Below are positions 37,764 through 48,429 of a stretch of DNA of 64,000 nt, one piece after another. The notes beneath the pieces were generated by a model. That model did no database searches. It saw nothing but the letters and a program-made list of their open reading frames with translations, and had not been told where the DNA came from. The stretch comes from Pseudomonas sp. MH9.2 (GTDB taxonomy: Bacteria; Pseudomonadota; Gammaproteobacteria; Pseudomonadales; Pseudomonadaceae), in assembly GCF_034353875.1 (NCBI RefSeq), contig NZ_CP133784.1, positions 3,562,501-3,626,500 of the forward strand. The letters run 5' to 3'. Made by a program: the position numbers and the translations under genes. Position 1 is the first letter of the stretch. Each line of letters starts with the position of its first letter.

Positions 37764-38567
37764 TTGGACTACTCCAGGCTGCTTAAAAAGGCGTCCCTCG
37801 CGGGCGCCTTTTTTATGTCCGCGATTTGGCTGACGGCAGCCCAGGCCTTGTGCCCGGCGCCCGACTCCCTGCCTGTATTCGCGGTCCAGCGGGTCGTGGA
37901 TGGCGATACCCTGCGCCTGAGCGATGGCCGCAGTGTGCGGATGATTGGACTGAATGCGCCAGAGACCGGCAAGAAAGGCCGTTCCGCCGAGCCTTTCGCT
38001 GATGCCGCCAGGCGCCGCCTGCAAAGTCTGGTCGACGAAAACGACGGCCGGGTCAGTCTGCAGGTGGGCCAGGAGCCCAAGGATCATTACGGTCGTACGC
38101 TGGCCAACGTCTATGGTCGTCAGGGCGAAAACCTTGAGGCGCAGTTGTTGGCCGAGGGTTTGGCCTATCAAGTGGTGATCGCCCCCAATGTCGCCCTGCT
38201 CGACTGCCTGCAGCGGGCAGAGCGCAGTGCGCGCCAAGCCGGGTTGGGGGTGTGGCGTACGTCGCCGGTACAGCCGGTCGGGAAAATCAATAGCGGCGGT
38301 TTTGCCCTGATCTCCGGGCAGGTCAGCGACGTGCAGCGCAATGCTGGCGGCGTGTGGATTGAGTTGCAGGGCTCGCTGGTGTTGCGGATCGCGCCGAAGT
38401 TAGTGAGTCAGTTCGACGTCTCTCGACTGGAGCGCCTTAAAGGCCGGAGCATCGAAGCGCGTGGTTGGGTGATTGATCGTTCGCGTCGTGGCGGGCTCAA
38501 GTCAGGGCAGGCGCGCTGGATGTTGCCCATTACTCATCCCGCGATGCTGAGTTTTCTCGATCAATAA
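37764..38567 (+). CDS. Secreted thermonuclease-family (SNase-like) protein
   Basis: A staphylococcal-nuclease-fold protein. The start used is TTG 37764 with GGAAGG about 5 bases upstream, which gives a proper signal peptide (MDYSRLLKKASLAGAFFMSAIWLTAAQA-L); the next ATG, 37815, would leave only a useless 11-residue stub. The nuclease core is at about 38-160: VVDGDTLRLSDGRSVRMIGLNAPETGKKGRSAEPF, then DHYGRTLANVY with the catalytic-type Arg/Glu pattern partly kept, and LAEGLAYQ. A C-terminal region of about 95 residues (FALISGQVSDVQR...) looks OB-like. Two Cys (residues near 30 and 150) could form a disulphide. Substrate not known. Confidence 0.85.
   Translation: MDYSRLLKKASLAGAFFMSAIWLTAAQALCPAPDSLPVFAVQRVVDGDTLRLSDGRSVRMIGLNAPETGKKGRSAEPFADAARRRLQSLVDENDGRVSLQVGQEPKDHYGRTLANVYGRQGENLEAQLLAEGLAYQVVIAPNVALLDCLQRAERSARQAGLGVWRTSPVQPVGKINSGGFALISGQVSDVQRNAGGVWIELQGSLVLRIAPKLVSQFDVSRLERLKGRSIEARGWVIDRSRRGGLKSGQARWMLPITHPAMLSFLDQ
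37785..37814 (+). terminator. Rho-independent terminator of rpmE inside the SNase signal-peptide codons
   Basis: AAAAAGGCGTCC (37785-37796) pairs with GGGCGCCTTTTT (37802-37813) with one G-U pair and a CTCGC loop, followed by a T run. It is placed 45 bases after the rpmE stop and lies within codons 8-17 of the nuclease reading frame. Confidence 0.8.
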
Positions 38568-38571
38568 AAAG

Positions 38572-38604
38572 TGTAGACAGTTTGCTTTTTGAGTTGTAGA
38601 CAGT
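38572..38604. promoter_or_regulatory. Tandem TGTAGACAGT repeats upstream of the malic enzyme gene
   Basis: TGTAGACAGT occurs at 38572-38581 and again at 38595-38604, start-to-start 23 bases, about two helical turns. The core TGT-AG-ACA has the symmetric TGTNNACA form of FadR-type GntR operators. The repeats lie just after the nuclease stop and about 145 bases before the malic enzyme ATG. A TTGACA (38655) and a palindrome TGACTAGTCA (38665-38674) lie downstream. Confidence 0.5.
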
Positions 38605-38748
38605 CCTGGTCTTGTGTTCCGTCCCCCTTGGCGTAAAGTCGTAGAGGCCGGGCCTTGACAGAAGTGACTAGTCAGTCTTGTGAGGACTTTCCTTCTTGCG
38701 TATCCTCGGCGGTCCGTCAGTCCAACAGTAAAAAAGCGGAATGCCCAC

Positions 38749-40017
38749 ATGTCAGATTTGAAAACTGCCGCTCTCGAATATCATGCCAAGCCTCGCCCCG
38801 GGAAACTGAGTGTCGAGATAACCAAACCTACCGCCACTGCGCGTGACCTGGCCCTGGCATACAGCCCGGGCGTTGCCGAGCCGGTGCGCGAAATTGCCCG
38901 TGATCCTGAGCTTGCTTATAAGTACACCGGCAAGGGTAATCTGGTAGCGGTCATTTCCAACGGCACCGCTATTCTTGGCTTGGGTGACCTTGGTCCATTG
39001 GCTTCCAAGCCAGTGATGGAAGGTAAAGGCTTGCTGTTCAAACGTTTCGCAGGGATTGACGTTTTCGATATCGAAGTCGATGCAGAAAGCCCGCAAGCGT
39101 TCATCGACACCGTTAAGCGCATCTCCATCACCTTTGGCGGCATCAACCTTGAAGACATCAAGGCGCCAGAGTGCTTTGAGATCGAGAAAGCGCTGATTGA
39201 ACAATGTGACATTCCGGTGTTCCACGATGATCAACACGGCACGGCGATTGTTACTGCGGCCGGCATGATCAACGCATTGGAAATCGTAGGCAAAAGCCTG
39301 GACAGCGCCCAAATCGTTTGCCTGGGTGCAGGCGCAGCAGCCATCTCCTGCATGAAGTTGCTGGTGAGCATGGGGGCGAAGATCGAAAACATTTTCATGG
39401 TCGACCGTACTGGCGTGATTCATTCTGGCCGTAACGATCTGAATCAGTACAAAGCCGTGTTCGCCCATGCGACTGAAAAACGCACACTGTCCGATGCCTT
39501 GAAAGGTGCTGATGTGTTCGTGGGGCTGTCCGGCCCGAACCTGCTGAGCGCTGAAAACCTGAGCTTGATGGCGGCTAACCCGATCGTGTTCGCGTGCTCG
39601 AACCCGGATCCGGAAATCGCCCCAGAGTTGGCTCACGCCACTCGCAATGACGTGATCATGGCCACTGGCCGTTCGGACTACCCGAACCAGGTCAATAACG
39701 TATTGGGTTTCCCGTTCATCTTCCGTGGCGCACTGGATGTTCGTGCTAAGCGTATCAACGAAGAGATGAAAATCGCTGCCGCCCACGCCCTGCGTAAACT
39801 GGCCAAGCTACCGGTTCCTCAGGAAGTCTGCGATGCGTACGGTGGTATCAAGCTGGAATTCGGTCGCGAATACATCATTCCGAAGCCAATGGATGCGCGC
39901 CTCCTGGGTGTGATCTCCGATGCCGTGGCTAAAGCCGCCATCGAAACCGGCGTAGCCACCCTGCCGTATCCGAAGAACTACCCGCTCAAGAGCGTCGATG
40001 ACGTTTTCAACGGCTAA
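38749..40017 (+). CDS. maeB: Malic enzyme, NADP type, short form
   Basis: Decarboxylates malate to pyruvate with NAD(P)+ reduction. The 422-residue protein is the short form without the C-terminal phosphotransacetylase-like domain seen in E. coli MaeB. PGVAEPVREIARDPELAYKYTGKGNLVAVISNGTAILGLG, the metal/substrate block FHDDQHGTAIV near 163, and the Rossmann motif LGAGAAAISC near 195 are clear. The start is ATG 38749 (MSDLKTAALEYH). It ends at a strong terminator shared with convergent ponA. Confidence 0.94.
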   Translation: MSDLKTAALEYHAKPRPGKLSVEITKPTATARDLALAYSPGVAEPVREIARDPELAYKYTGKGNLVAVISNGTAILGLGDLGPLASKPVMEGKGLLFKRFAGIDVFDIEVDAESPQAFIDTVKRISITFGGINLEDIKAPECFEIEKALIEQCDIPVFHDDQHGTAIVTAAGMINALEIVGKSLDSAQIVCLGAGAAAISCMKLLVSMGAKIENIFMVDRTGVIHSGRNDLNQYKAVFAHATEKRTLSDALKGADVFVGLSGPNLLSAENLSLMAANPIVFACSNPDPEIAPELAHATRNDVIMATGRSDYPNQVNNVLGFPFIFRGALDVRAKRINEEMKIAAAHALRKLAKLPVPQEVCDAYGGIKLEFGREYIIPKPMDARLLGVISDAVAKAAIETGVATLPYPKNYPLKSVDDVFNG

Positions 40018-40034
40018 GTCCTGGTTGCGATACA

Positions 40035-40067
40035 CAAAAAACCCTGCAGCGATGCAGGGTTTTTTTG
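40035..40067. terminator. Bidirectional terminator between malic enzyme and ponA
   Basis: ACCCTGCA (40041-40048) pairs with TGCAGGGT (40053-40060) around GCGA, extended by a run of A on the left and T on the right, so it works for both convergent genes. Confidence 0.85.
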
Positions 40068-40138
40068 TGGGTGCCAATCAGGGTGCTTCCACAAGGAGTC
40101 TGTTGTGATCAACAGATTCCTTATGGAAGGCAAGGGCA

Positions 40139-42586
40139 TCAGAACAGATCGATTGGCGCCGATTCATCCGCAGGTAGCGGGCTGTTGGGTGCATTGCCGC
40201 CGCCCACTTCGTTCACGCTGGGTGGCGTATCTTCGCTTTTGAACAGCTCGAAATACGCGTTGGGCGTGCTCGGCGTTGCGGCACGGCCACTGACCGGGTC
40301 GACTCGCAGGCTGAGGATGCCTTCCGGTTCGGCCTGAACATGCGGTGGTTTATCTTTCAAGGCGGCGCTCATGTAGCTCATCCAGATCGGCAGGGCGACC
40401 GTGCCGCCGAATTCCTGGCGACCCAGGCTTTCCGGCTGATCGAACCCGGTCCAGACGCTGGTGATGTAGTCCGCGTTGTAACCGGTGAACCAGGCGTCCT
40501 TAGACTCGTTGGTCGTACCGGTTTTGCCGGCGATGTCCGGACGGTTCATCGACAGGGCGCGGCGGCCGGTACCGCGCTTGATCACGTCCTGCAGCATGCT
40601 GTTGAGGATGTAGGTGGTGCGGCCATCGACGATGCGCTCGGCGACGGCTGGCGCTTGTGGCTCGTTGGTCGTTGAGGTCGACGAGGCGGGCACCATGCTC
40701 GGGTTGTCATTGACGGCAAAGGTGGCGGTGTTGGCCGCGGGCTTGGCGTCATTGGCCGGTACGCTCGGCGGATTGGCGACGAACAGGGTTGCGCCGTCAC
40801 GGTTTTCGATGCGCTGTATCAGGTACGGGCTGATTTTGTAACCGCCGTTGGCGAAGGTGCTCCAGCCAGTGGCGACTTCCATCGGCGTCAGCGTTGCAGT
40901 CCCCAGGGCCAGCGACAGGTTGCGTGGCAGATCCTGCTTGTTGAAGCCGAAGCGGGTGATGTAGTTGATCGCGGTGTCGATGCCAAGGCCTTGCAGCAGG
41001 CGGATGGACACCAGGTTGCGTGACTTGTACAACGCTTCGCGCAAACGGATCGGGCCGAGGAACGTGTTGGTATCGTTTTTCGGCCGCCAGACTTTGTCCA
41101 GGTACTCATCGACGAACACGATAGGCGCGTCGTTGACCAGGCTGGCGGCGGTGTAGCCGTTGTCCAGCGCGGCGCTATACAGGAACGGCTTGAAGCTCGA
41201 GCCCGGTTGACGCTTGGCCTGCATGGCGCGGTTGTAATTGCTCTGTTCGAAAGCAAAGCCGCCGACCAGCGCGCGAATCGCACCATTTTGGGGGTCCAGC
41301 GACACCAGTGCGCTTTGCACTGCCGGGGTCTGGCTGAACTTCAGGCTTCCGTCCACTTGACGCTGCACCCGGATCAGATCGCCCACTTGCGCGACATCGG
41401 ATGGTTGTTGTGGGCGTGCACCCAAGCTGTTTGTATTAAGGAACGGTCGTGCCCACTTCATGCTGTCCCAGGAGACGGCTTCTTCTTTTTCGCCGTTGCG
41501 GGACAGCACATGCAGGCCGGCTTTATCGACTTGAGTGACAATCGCCGGCTCGAGGCCGCTGATGGAACGCTGTTTGGTCAGCTCCAGTGCCCATGCATCA
41601 CGGGTTTTGCCGGGCAGACGGCTTTCCGGACCACGATAGCCGTGACGTTGGTCATAGCTGATCAATCCTTCCTGAACGGCGGTGTTTGCATTTTCCTGAA
41701 GATTGCTGGGTACCGTGGTGGTGACGCGGAAACCTTCCGTGTACGCTTCGCTGCCATAACGGCCGACCATTTCGGCGCGGGCCATTTCGGCGATATAGGG
41801 CGCGTTTACTTCCGGGCTCTGGACGTGGTAGCTGGCATTGATGGGTTCGGCCAGGGCGATTTCATAGGCGCTCTGATCGATCTTGCCCAATTTGTGCATG
41901 CGCCCCAGAATCCAGTCGCGACGCTCTTTGGCCCGCACGGGGTTGGCCAACGGGTTGAAGCGCGAAGGTGCTTTGGGCAGGCCGGCGATCATCGCCATCT
42001 GTGCAATGCTCAGGTCGCGGATCGATTTACCGTAATACACTTGCGCCGCAGCTTCGATGCCGTAAGCGCGGTTGCCCAGGTAGATTTTGTTGACGTACAG
42101 CTCAAGGATTTCGTCCTTGCTCAGTTCGCGCTCGATCTGCAGGGCCAGAAGGATTTCGTTGGTTTTTCGGGAAAAGCTTCTTTCGCTGGTCAAAAAGAAG
42201 TTTTTCGCGACTTGCATGGTGATCGTGCTGCCGCCGGACTGGATATGGCCGCTCTTCACCAATTGGGAGGCGGCGCGCATCAGGCTGCTGGGGTCAACGC
42301 CGTAGTGATTGGCGAAGTTGTCATCTTCTGCCGATAACAGGGCGTTAATGAAATTGGGTGGAATGTCGGCGAAGCGAATAGGGGAGCGGCGCATTTCGCC
42401 GAACTCTGCAATCAATTTGCCGTCGCTGCTGAAAACCCGCAGCGGAATTTGCAATTGGATGCTTCTCAGCGACTCGACGGAAGGCAGGCCCGGGCTGAGG
42501 TACAAAAATGCACCGCTCAAAACGAGCAGCAGCCCGCAGAACACAGCGACGAATGACCACCAGAAAAACTTCAGCAGGCGTATCAA
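40139..42586 (-). CDS. ponA: Penicillin-binding protein 1A (glycosyltransferase/transpeptidase)
   Basis: Also called mrcA. A bifunctional inner-membrane enzyme that polymerises and cross-links peptidoglycan. The 815-residue protein has a membrane anchor (about 8-30), a GT51 domain with the catalytic SAEDDNF Glu87 and QSGGSTITMQVAKN near 118-131, and an OB-like insert. The transpeptidase domain has PGSSFKPF (SxxK) near 463, a SRN SxN-type motif near 535, and GKTGTT near 688. It is divergent from the pil operon, with which it is regularly paired in Pseudomonas. Confidence 0.96.
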   Translation of the reverse strand: MIRLLKFFWWSFVAVFCGLLLVLSGAFLYLSPGLPSVESLRSIQLQIPLRVFSSDGKLIAEFGEMRRSPIRFADIPPNFINALLSAEDDNFANHYGVDPSSLMRAASQLVKSGHIQSGGSTITMQVAKNFFLTSERSFSRKTNEILLALQIERELSKDEILELYVNKIYLGNRAYGIEAAAQVYYGKSIRDLSIAQMAMIAGLPKAPSRFNPLANPVRAKERRDWILGRMHKLGKIDQSAYEIALAEPINASYHVQSPEVNAPYIAEMARAEMVGRYGSEAYTEGFRVTTTVPSNLQENANTAVQEGLISYDQRHGYRGPESRLPGKTRDAWALELTKQRSISGLEPAIVTQVDKAGLHVLSRNGEKEEAVSWDSMKWARPFLNTNSLGARPQQPSDVAQVGDLIRVQRQVDGSLKFSQTPAVQSALVSLDPQNGAIRALVGGFAFEQSNYNRAMQAKRQPGSSFKPFLYSAALDNGYTAASLVNDAPIVFVDEYLDKVWRPKNDTNTFLGPIRLREALYKSRNLVSIRLLQGLGIDTAINYITRFGFNKQDLPRNLSLALGTATLTPMEVATGWSTFANGGYKISPYLIQRIENRDGATLFVANPPSVPANDAKPAANTATFAVNDNPSMVPASSTSTTNEPQAPAVAERIVDGRTTYILNSMLQDVIKRGTGRRALSMNRPDIAGKTGTTNESKDAWFTGYNADYITSVWTGFDQPESLGRQEFGGTVALPIWMSYMSAALKDKPPHVQAEPEGILSLRVDPVSGRAATPSTPNAYFELFKSEDTPPSVNEVGGGNAPNSPLPADESAPIDLF

Positions 42587-42680
42587 GGCTTTTGGATTTC
42601 CAGATAAAAGAATGGGTTAAGCGCAGGCATCTACAAATGAACACGGTTTGAAGCTTGGCTTTACGAAAAAACGCTTGGGC

Positions 42681-42686
42681 ATTATA
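42681..42686 (-). promoter_or_regulatory. Candidate -10 element of ponA
   Basis: The minus strand reads TATAAT, a perfect -10, about 95 bases before the ponA ATG. No good -35 was found at the usual spacing. Confidence 0.3.
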
Positions 42687-42765
42687 AGCATTTTTCGTGT
42701 CGGAGCGTGATTTGCGCTACTGTCAAGGCGGCTGGCACAGGCATTGGACACTCAATAATCCGTAA

Positions 42766-43856
<1,091 letters not shown>

Positions 43857-43857
<1 letters not shown>

Positions 43858-44423
43858 TGGCGCGGATCAACCTGTTACCGTGGCGCGAACAGCTGCGCGA
43901 AGAGCGAAAGAAGCGTTTCCTGACGGCGCTTGTCGGGGTGTTGGTCATTGCCGTCGGCGTGATCTTCTTTGGCGATCAATACATCAGCAATGCGGTCGAC
44001 CACCAAGTGGCGCGCAATGGGTATGTGCAGAAAGAAATTACCCTGCTCGATGACCGGATTAAAGAAATCAGCGAGTTGAAGGCGCGGCGCAAGCAATTGC
44101 TGGAGCGGATGAAAATCATTCAGGACCTGCAAGGCAATCGCCCGATCATCGGACGAATTTTCGATCAGTTGGCGCGTACCTTGCCTGATGGCGTGTATTT
44201 CTCTGATGTAAAAATGACCGGCAAGATTATTAGCATCAGCGGTGCCGCTGAATCGAACAACCGTGTTTCGGACCTGATGCGTAATCTCGACGCCTCTGAT
44301 TGGCTTGAGGCGCCTAGTCTCAACGAGGTCAAGGCCAACCCGGCGGGTGCGGTCGACCAGACAAACACCTTCCAGTTAACGGTACGTCAGACTCAGCCTG
44401 CGATTAAAGGGGTCAAGCCATGA
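43857..44423 (+). CDS. pilN: Type IV pilus alignment protein PilN
   Basis: A bitopic inner-membrane protein; its cytoplasmic start binds PilM and its periplasmic part pairs with PilO. The 188-residue chain begins MARINLLPWREQLREERKKRF, with the conserved INLLPWR motif, followed by one membrane helix (about 22-40) and a periplasmic coiled coil and small alpha/beta domain. It is translationally coupled to pilM and pilO. Confidence 0.96.
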
Positions 44424-45043
44424 ATCCAAAGGAATGGCTGGACAGCCTGCGCAAGATCGACTTCAACGATCTGGACCTGAACAACCTTGGCTCATGGCCA
44501 GCGGCAGTCAAATCCATCGCCGGGGCGATGGTGTTGATCGTGGTCCTGGCGCTGGGCTACAACTTTTACCTCAAAGACTTGCTGGATCAGCTCGACCAGT
44601 CGCGAGCGACCGAAGTCGCGCTCAAAGAGCAATTTGCCACGAAGGCTTTCAAGGCTGCAAACCTGGAGGCCTACAAAGCGCAGATGACGGAAATGCAGAC
44701 GTCCTTCGGCGCATTATTGCGGCAATTGCCCAGCGACACTGAAGTCCCTGGGTTGCTCGAAGACATCACCCGCACCGGTCTGGGCAGTGGCCTTGAGTTC
44801 GAAGAGATCAAATTGCTGCCGGAAGCGGCTCAGCAGTTCTATATCGAATTGCCGATCCAGATCACGGTGGTCGGTGCCTATCACGACCTTGCGACCTTTG
44901 TCAGCGGCGTGGCCAGTCTGCCGCGCATCGTGACCTTGCATGATTTCGAGATCAAACCCGTGGAGCCTGGCAGTACGCAAAAGCTGCGCATGAGCATTCT
45001 GGCCAAGACCTACCGTTATAACGATAAAGGGCAGCAGCAATGA
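44420..45043 (+). CDS. pilO: Type IV pilus alignment protein PilO
   Basis: An inner-membrane protein that forms heterodimers with PilN. It has 207 residues: a cytoplasmic start, one membrane helix (IAGAMVLIVVLALGYNFYL, about 34-52), a coiled coil (DLLDQLDQSRATEVALKEQF) and a ferredoxin-like periplasmic domain. ATGA overlaps join it to pilN and pilP. Confidence 0.95.
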   Translation: MNPKEWLDSLRKIDFNDLDLNNLGSWPAAVKSIAGAMVLIVVLALGYNFYLKDLLDQLDQSRATEVALKEQFATKAFKAANLEAYKAQMTEMQTSFGALLRQLPSDTEVPGLLEDITRTGLGSGLEFEEIKLLPEAAQQFYIELPIQITVVGAYHDLATFVSGVASLPRIVTLHDFEIKPVEPGSTQKLRMSILAKTYRYNDKGQQQ

Positions 45044-45579
45044 GGGCCGCTCGACTGTTGTGCATGAGTGTGGCTTTGATCGGGCTGTCCGGTTGCGACA
45101 ATGGCAATCAGTTTGGCGACTTGCAGACCTATATGGATGAAGTGCGGGCACGCCCGACGGGCGTTATCGAGCCATTGCCAAAGTTCCGCCCTTACGAAGC
45201 CTTTACCTACAGCGCCGCTGCACTGCGTAGCCCGTTCCAGCCGCTCGTCAAGATTGATTTGGTCCGTCGGCAGAAGGGCTCGCAGCAGGTCAAACCGGAT
45301 GAAACGCGGGTCAAGCAATTCCTCGAAGGCTTCAATATCGAGCAATTCGAAATGGTCGGCACGATGGCCAACGACTCGGGGATCTTTGCCCTGATGCGCG
45401 GTGGCGTAGGCGGTGGCGGTGGTGTGTACCGCATGAAAGTCGGTGATTATCTGGGGCGCAATCATGGTCGCATCGTTTCAATCAGCGACTCGCAGGTCGA
45501 TGTCGTCGAAATAGTGCCTGATGGCGAGGGTGCATGGCTCGAACGGCCACGCAGTATTTCCCTCAAGGAACGCTCATGA
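45040..45579 (+). CDS. pilP: Type IV pilus lipoprotein PilP
   Basis: An inner-membrane lipoprotein that connects PilNO with the PilQ secretin. The signal MRAARLLCMSVALIGLSGC has a lipobox LSGC with Cys19. The chain is 179 residues; the C-terminal beta domain is at about 85-170 (FEMVGTMANDSGIFALMR...YRMKVGDYLGRNHGRI). ATGA overlaps join it to pilO and to the first possible pilQ start. Confidence 0.95.
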   Translation: MRAARLLCMSVALIGLSGCDNGNQFGDLQTYMDEVRARPTGVIEPLPKFRPYEAFTYSAAALRSPFQPLVKIDLVRRQKGSQQVKPDETRVKQFLEGFNIEQFEMVGTMANDSGIFALMRGGVGGGGGVYRMKVGDYLGRNHGRIVSISDSQVDVVEIVPDGEGAWLERPRSISLKERS

Positions 45580-47777
45580 GCGAGATGTGCGAACACGCAG
45601 TATTGCCGAGCGCAGTAGTTTTCACTCGTCCGGTGACGGACGGGGCCAGCATTTACAACACCCTCGGGTCAGCACAACGGAAATTGATAATGACTAGGAT
45701 TTTCTCGGTTGTCGGCATTTCGCTATGGATAGCGATGGTTTCGCCGATGCTCCAGGCGGCTAACTTGAAAGCTCTGGATGTCGCCGCTTTGCCAGGAGAT
45801 CGGGTCGAGTTGAAGCTGACCTTCGACGGACCAATCCCCGCGCCGCGCGGCTATACCACTGAGCAACCCGCACGTATTGCTCTGGATTTGCCCGGTGTGA
45901 CCAGCCAACTGGCGACCAAAAGTCGTGATTTGGGCGTGGGCAATGCTCGCAGTGTGGTGGTGGTCGAGGCCAAAGACCGCACGCGGGTCATTATCAATAT
46001 GACGGTGCTTGCGCCCTACAGCTCGCGGGTCGAGGGTAATAACCTGTTCGTGGTCGTGGGTCAGGGCGCAGCCTCTGCTCAGGGGATCAAGCCAAGCGCG
46101 GCGCCCACGTCTGCACGGGTTTCAGTTCCGGCCGCAGCACCTGCCAGGCCCTATGTTGCCGTGGGAAAAGCGATCAAGAACATCGATTTCCAGCGCGGTG
46201 AGTTGGGGGAAGGTAACGTCATCATCGAACTGAGTGACCCAGGCATCGCCCCGGACATTCAGGAGCAAGGTGGCAAAATCCGGGTCAATTTCGCGAAAAC
46301 CCAGCTCCCGGACCCCTTGCGCGTTCGGTTGGATGTCAAGGATTTCGCCACGCCTGTGCAGTTCGTCAATGCCAGCGTAGCGGGTGACAAGGCCAGTATC
46401 AGCATCGAGCCGACTGGCGCGTTTGATTATTCGGCCTATCAGACCGATAACAAACTGACCATCAGTGTGCGGCCGTTGACGTCCGAAGACCTGGATCGTC
46501 GAAATGCAGACAAGCCGATCTACACCGGAGAAAAGCTGTCGCTGAACTTCCAGGACATCGACGTTCGCTCGGTCTTGCAGCTGATTGCCGATTTTACCAA
46601 CCTCAATCTGGTGGCCAGCGACACAGTGCAGGGCGGGATCACCTTGCGCTTGCAGAACGTGCCGTGGGATCAGGCGCTGGATCTGGTACTGAAAACCAAA
46701 GGACTGGATAAACGCAAGATCGGCAATGTCCTGTTAGTCGCGCCTGCGGATGAAATCGCCGCTCGCGAACGTCAGGAACTGGAGTCGATGAAGCAGATTG
46801 CCGAGTTGGCGCCGTTGCGCCGCGAGCTGCTGCAAGTGAATTACGCCAAGGCGGCCGACATCGCCAAGCTGTTCCAGTCGGTGACCAGCGCTGAGACCAA
46901 AGCCGATGAGCGCGGCTCGATCACCGTCGATGACCGGACGAACAACATCATTGCCTACCAGACTCAGGACCGTCTCGATGAGCTGCGCAGGATTGTTTCG
47001 CAGCTGGATATCCCCGTGCGACAGGTGATGATCGAGGCACGCATCGTCGAGGCCAACGTCGATTATGACAAGGCGCTGGGCGTGCGCTGGGGAGGTTCGA
47101 GCAATCGCAGCGGTAGCAACAATGCGACTGTCGGCGGCAAAGGTACGGTGACCGGCGCCAATGGTGTCGTCACTAACTCCAACTCACCTTTCGTCGATCT
47201 GGGCGCTGCCAACGCGACGTCCGGGATCGGTATCGCTTTCGTGACCGATAACGTGCTGCTGGACCTTGAGTTGAGTGCCATGGAGAAAACCGGTAACGGT
47301 GAGATCGTTTCCCAACCCAAGGTCGTGACCTCCGATAAAGAGACCGCGAAGATCCTCAAGGGGACTGAAGTCCCGTATCAGGAAGCCAGTTCCAGTGGCG
47401 CGACGTCGGTGTCTTTCAAAGAGGCGTCGCTGTCCCTGGAGGTGACGCCGCAAATCACCCCTGATAACCGCATTATCATGGAGGTCAAGGTTACCAAGGA
47501 TGAGCCGGATTACATCAATACCGTGCTGGGTGTACCGCCAATCAAGAAAAACGAAGTCAACGCCAAGGTGCTGGTGGCTGACGGCGAAACCATCGTCATC
47601 GGCGGTGTTTTCTCTAATACGCAGAGTAAAATCGTCGACAAGGTGCCATTTCTTGGCGATGTGCCGTATGTTGGCCGGCTTTTCCGGCGTGACGTTGTTT
47701 CAGAGAAAAAATCCGAGCTGCTGGTATTCCTGACTCCGCGTATCATGAACAACCAGGCGATTGCTGTGAGTCGTTGA
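45576..47777 (+). CDS. pilQ: Type IV pilus secretin PilQ
   Basis: The outer-membrane channel for type IV pili. The reading frame starts at ATG 45576, overlapping the pilP stop (ATGA) with AAGGA 6 bases upstream (733 residues). The signal peptide proper, [23 protein letters not shown], begins at ATG 45690 with a weak ribosome site, so either the protein has a 38-residue N-terminal extension or the real start is internal (695 residues). Two AMIN domains (about 60-290 from the long start), a STN/N0 domain ([20 protein letters not shown]), an N1 domain ([19 protein letters not shown]) and the secretin core ending in [11 protein letters not shown] follow. I used the long start because of its ribosome site. 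Confidence 0.93.
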   Translation: MSEMCEHAVLPSAVVFTRPVTDGASIYNTLGSAQRKLIMTRIFSVVGISLWIAMVSPMLQAANLKALDVAALPGDRVELKLTFDGPIPAPRGYTTEQPARIALDLPGVTSQLATKSRDLGVGNARSVVVVEAKDRTRVIINMTVLAPYSSRVEGNNLFVVVGQGAASAQGIKPSAAPTSARVSVPAAAPARPYVAVGKAIKNIDFQRGELGEGNVIIELSDPGIAPDIQEQGGKIRVNFAKTQLPDPLRVRLDVKDFATPVQFVNASVAGDKASISIEPTGAFDYSAYQTDNKLTISVRPLTSEDLDRRNADKPIYTGEKLSLNFQDIDVRSVLQLIADFTNLNLVASDTVQGGITLRLQNVPWDQALDLVLKTKGLDKRKIGNVLLVAPADEIAARERQELESMKQIAELAPLRRELLQVNYAKAADIAKLFQSVTSAETKADERGSITVDDRTNNIIAYQTQDRLDELRRIVSQLDIPVRQVMIEARIVEANVDYDKALGVRWGGSSNRSGSNNATVGGKGTVTGANGVVTNSNSPFVDLGAANATSGIGIAFVTDNVLLDLELSAMEKTGNGEIVSQPKVVTSDKETAKILKGTEVPYQEASSSGATSVSFKEASLSLEVTPQITPDNRIIMEVKVTKDEPDYINTVLGVPPIKKNEVNAKVLVADGETIVIGGVFSNTQSKIVDKVPFLGDVPYVGRLFRRDVVSEKKSELLVFLTPRIMNNQAIAVSR

Positions 47778-47781
47778 TTCT

Positions 47782-48300
47782 GTGCGAAATTTGATACTTG
47801 TTGGACCGATGGGGGCGGGCAAAAGCACCATCGGTCGCTTGCTGGCCAAAGAGCTGCGACTACCGTTCAAAGATTCCGACAAGGAAATTGAGCTGCGTAC
47901 CGGCGCCAATATCCCGTGGATTTTCGATAAGGAAGGCGAGCCGGGCTTTCGCGACCGCGAGCAGGCGGTGATTGCTGAGCTGTGCGAGTCCGATGGTGTC
48001 GTGCTGGCGACCGGTGGTGGCGCAGTGATGCGCAGTGAAAACCGTCAGGCGCTGCATGCCGGAGGGCGTGTGGTGTATTTGCACGCCTCGGTCGAGCAGC
48101 AGGTCGAACGTACAGCCCGTGATCGCAATCGGCCGTTGCTGCGTAACGCCGATCCGGCACGGGTATTGCGCGATCTGCTGGCAATCCGTGATCCGCTCTA
48201 CCGGGAAATCGCCGATCTTGTGGTGGAAACCGATGAGCGGCCGCCGCGGATGGTGGTGCTGGACATCCTTACGCGTCTGGCCGAGCTTGCTCCTCGTTAA
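47782..48300 (+). CDS. aroK: Shikimate kinase
   Basis: Phosphorylates shikimate in the aromatic amino acid pathway. The 172-residue protein has Walker A GPMGAGKS at 8-15, the shikimate-binding DSDKEIE near 33, and ATGGGAV near 79 with the adjacent RxxL/RDRNRPLL lid. The start is GTG 47782, 4 bases after the pilQ stop. It is followed by aroB in the usual order. Confidence 0.96.
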   Translation: MRNLILVGPMGAGKSTIGRLLAKELRLPFKDSDKEIELRTGANIPWIFDKEGEPGFRDREQAVIAELCESDGVVLATGGGAVMRSENRQALHAGGRVVYLHASVEQQVERTARDRNRPLLRNADPARVLRDLLAIRDPLYREIADLVVETDERPPRMVVLDILTRLAELAPR

Positions 48301-48429
48301 TGTGCGCGTCGAAATGCGCTATCCTCCGGCACATTAAGCCCGCGCCGCAGCGTGGCGTAAGGCCATGATTTTATAACCAGAATTCAGCGATGGCGCGACA
48401 CGCGCACTTGTTAAACAACGTGGGGACAC

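Noticed and set aside
42733..42747. TGGCACAGGCATTGG upstream of pilM as a sigma-54 promoter
   Set aside because: The spacing is right but the -12 has GG instead of the near-invariant GC.
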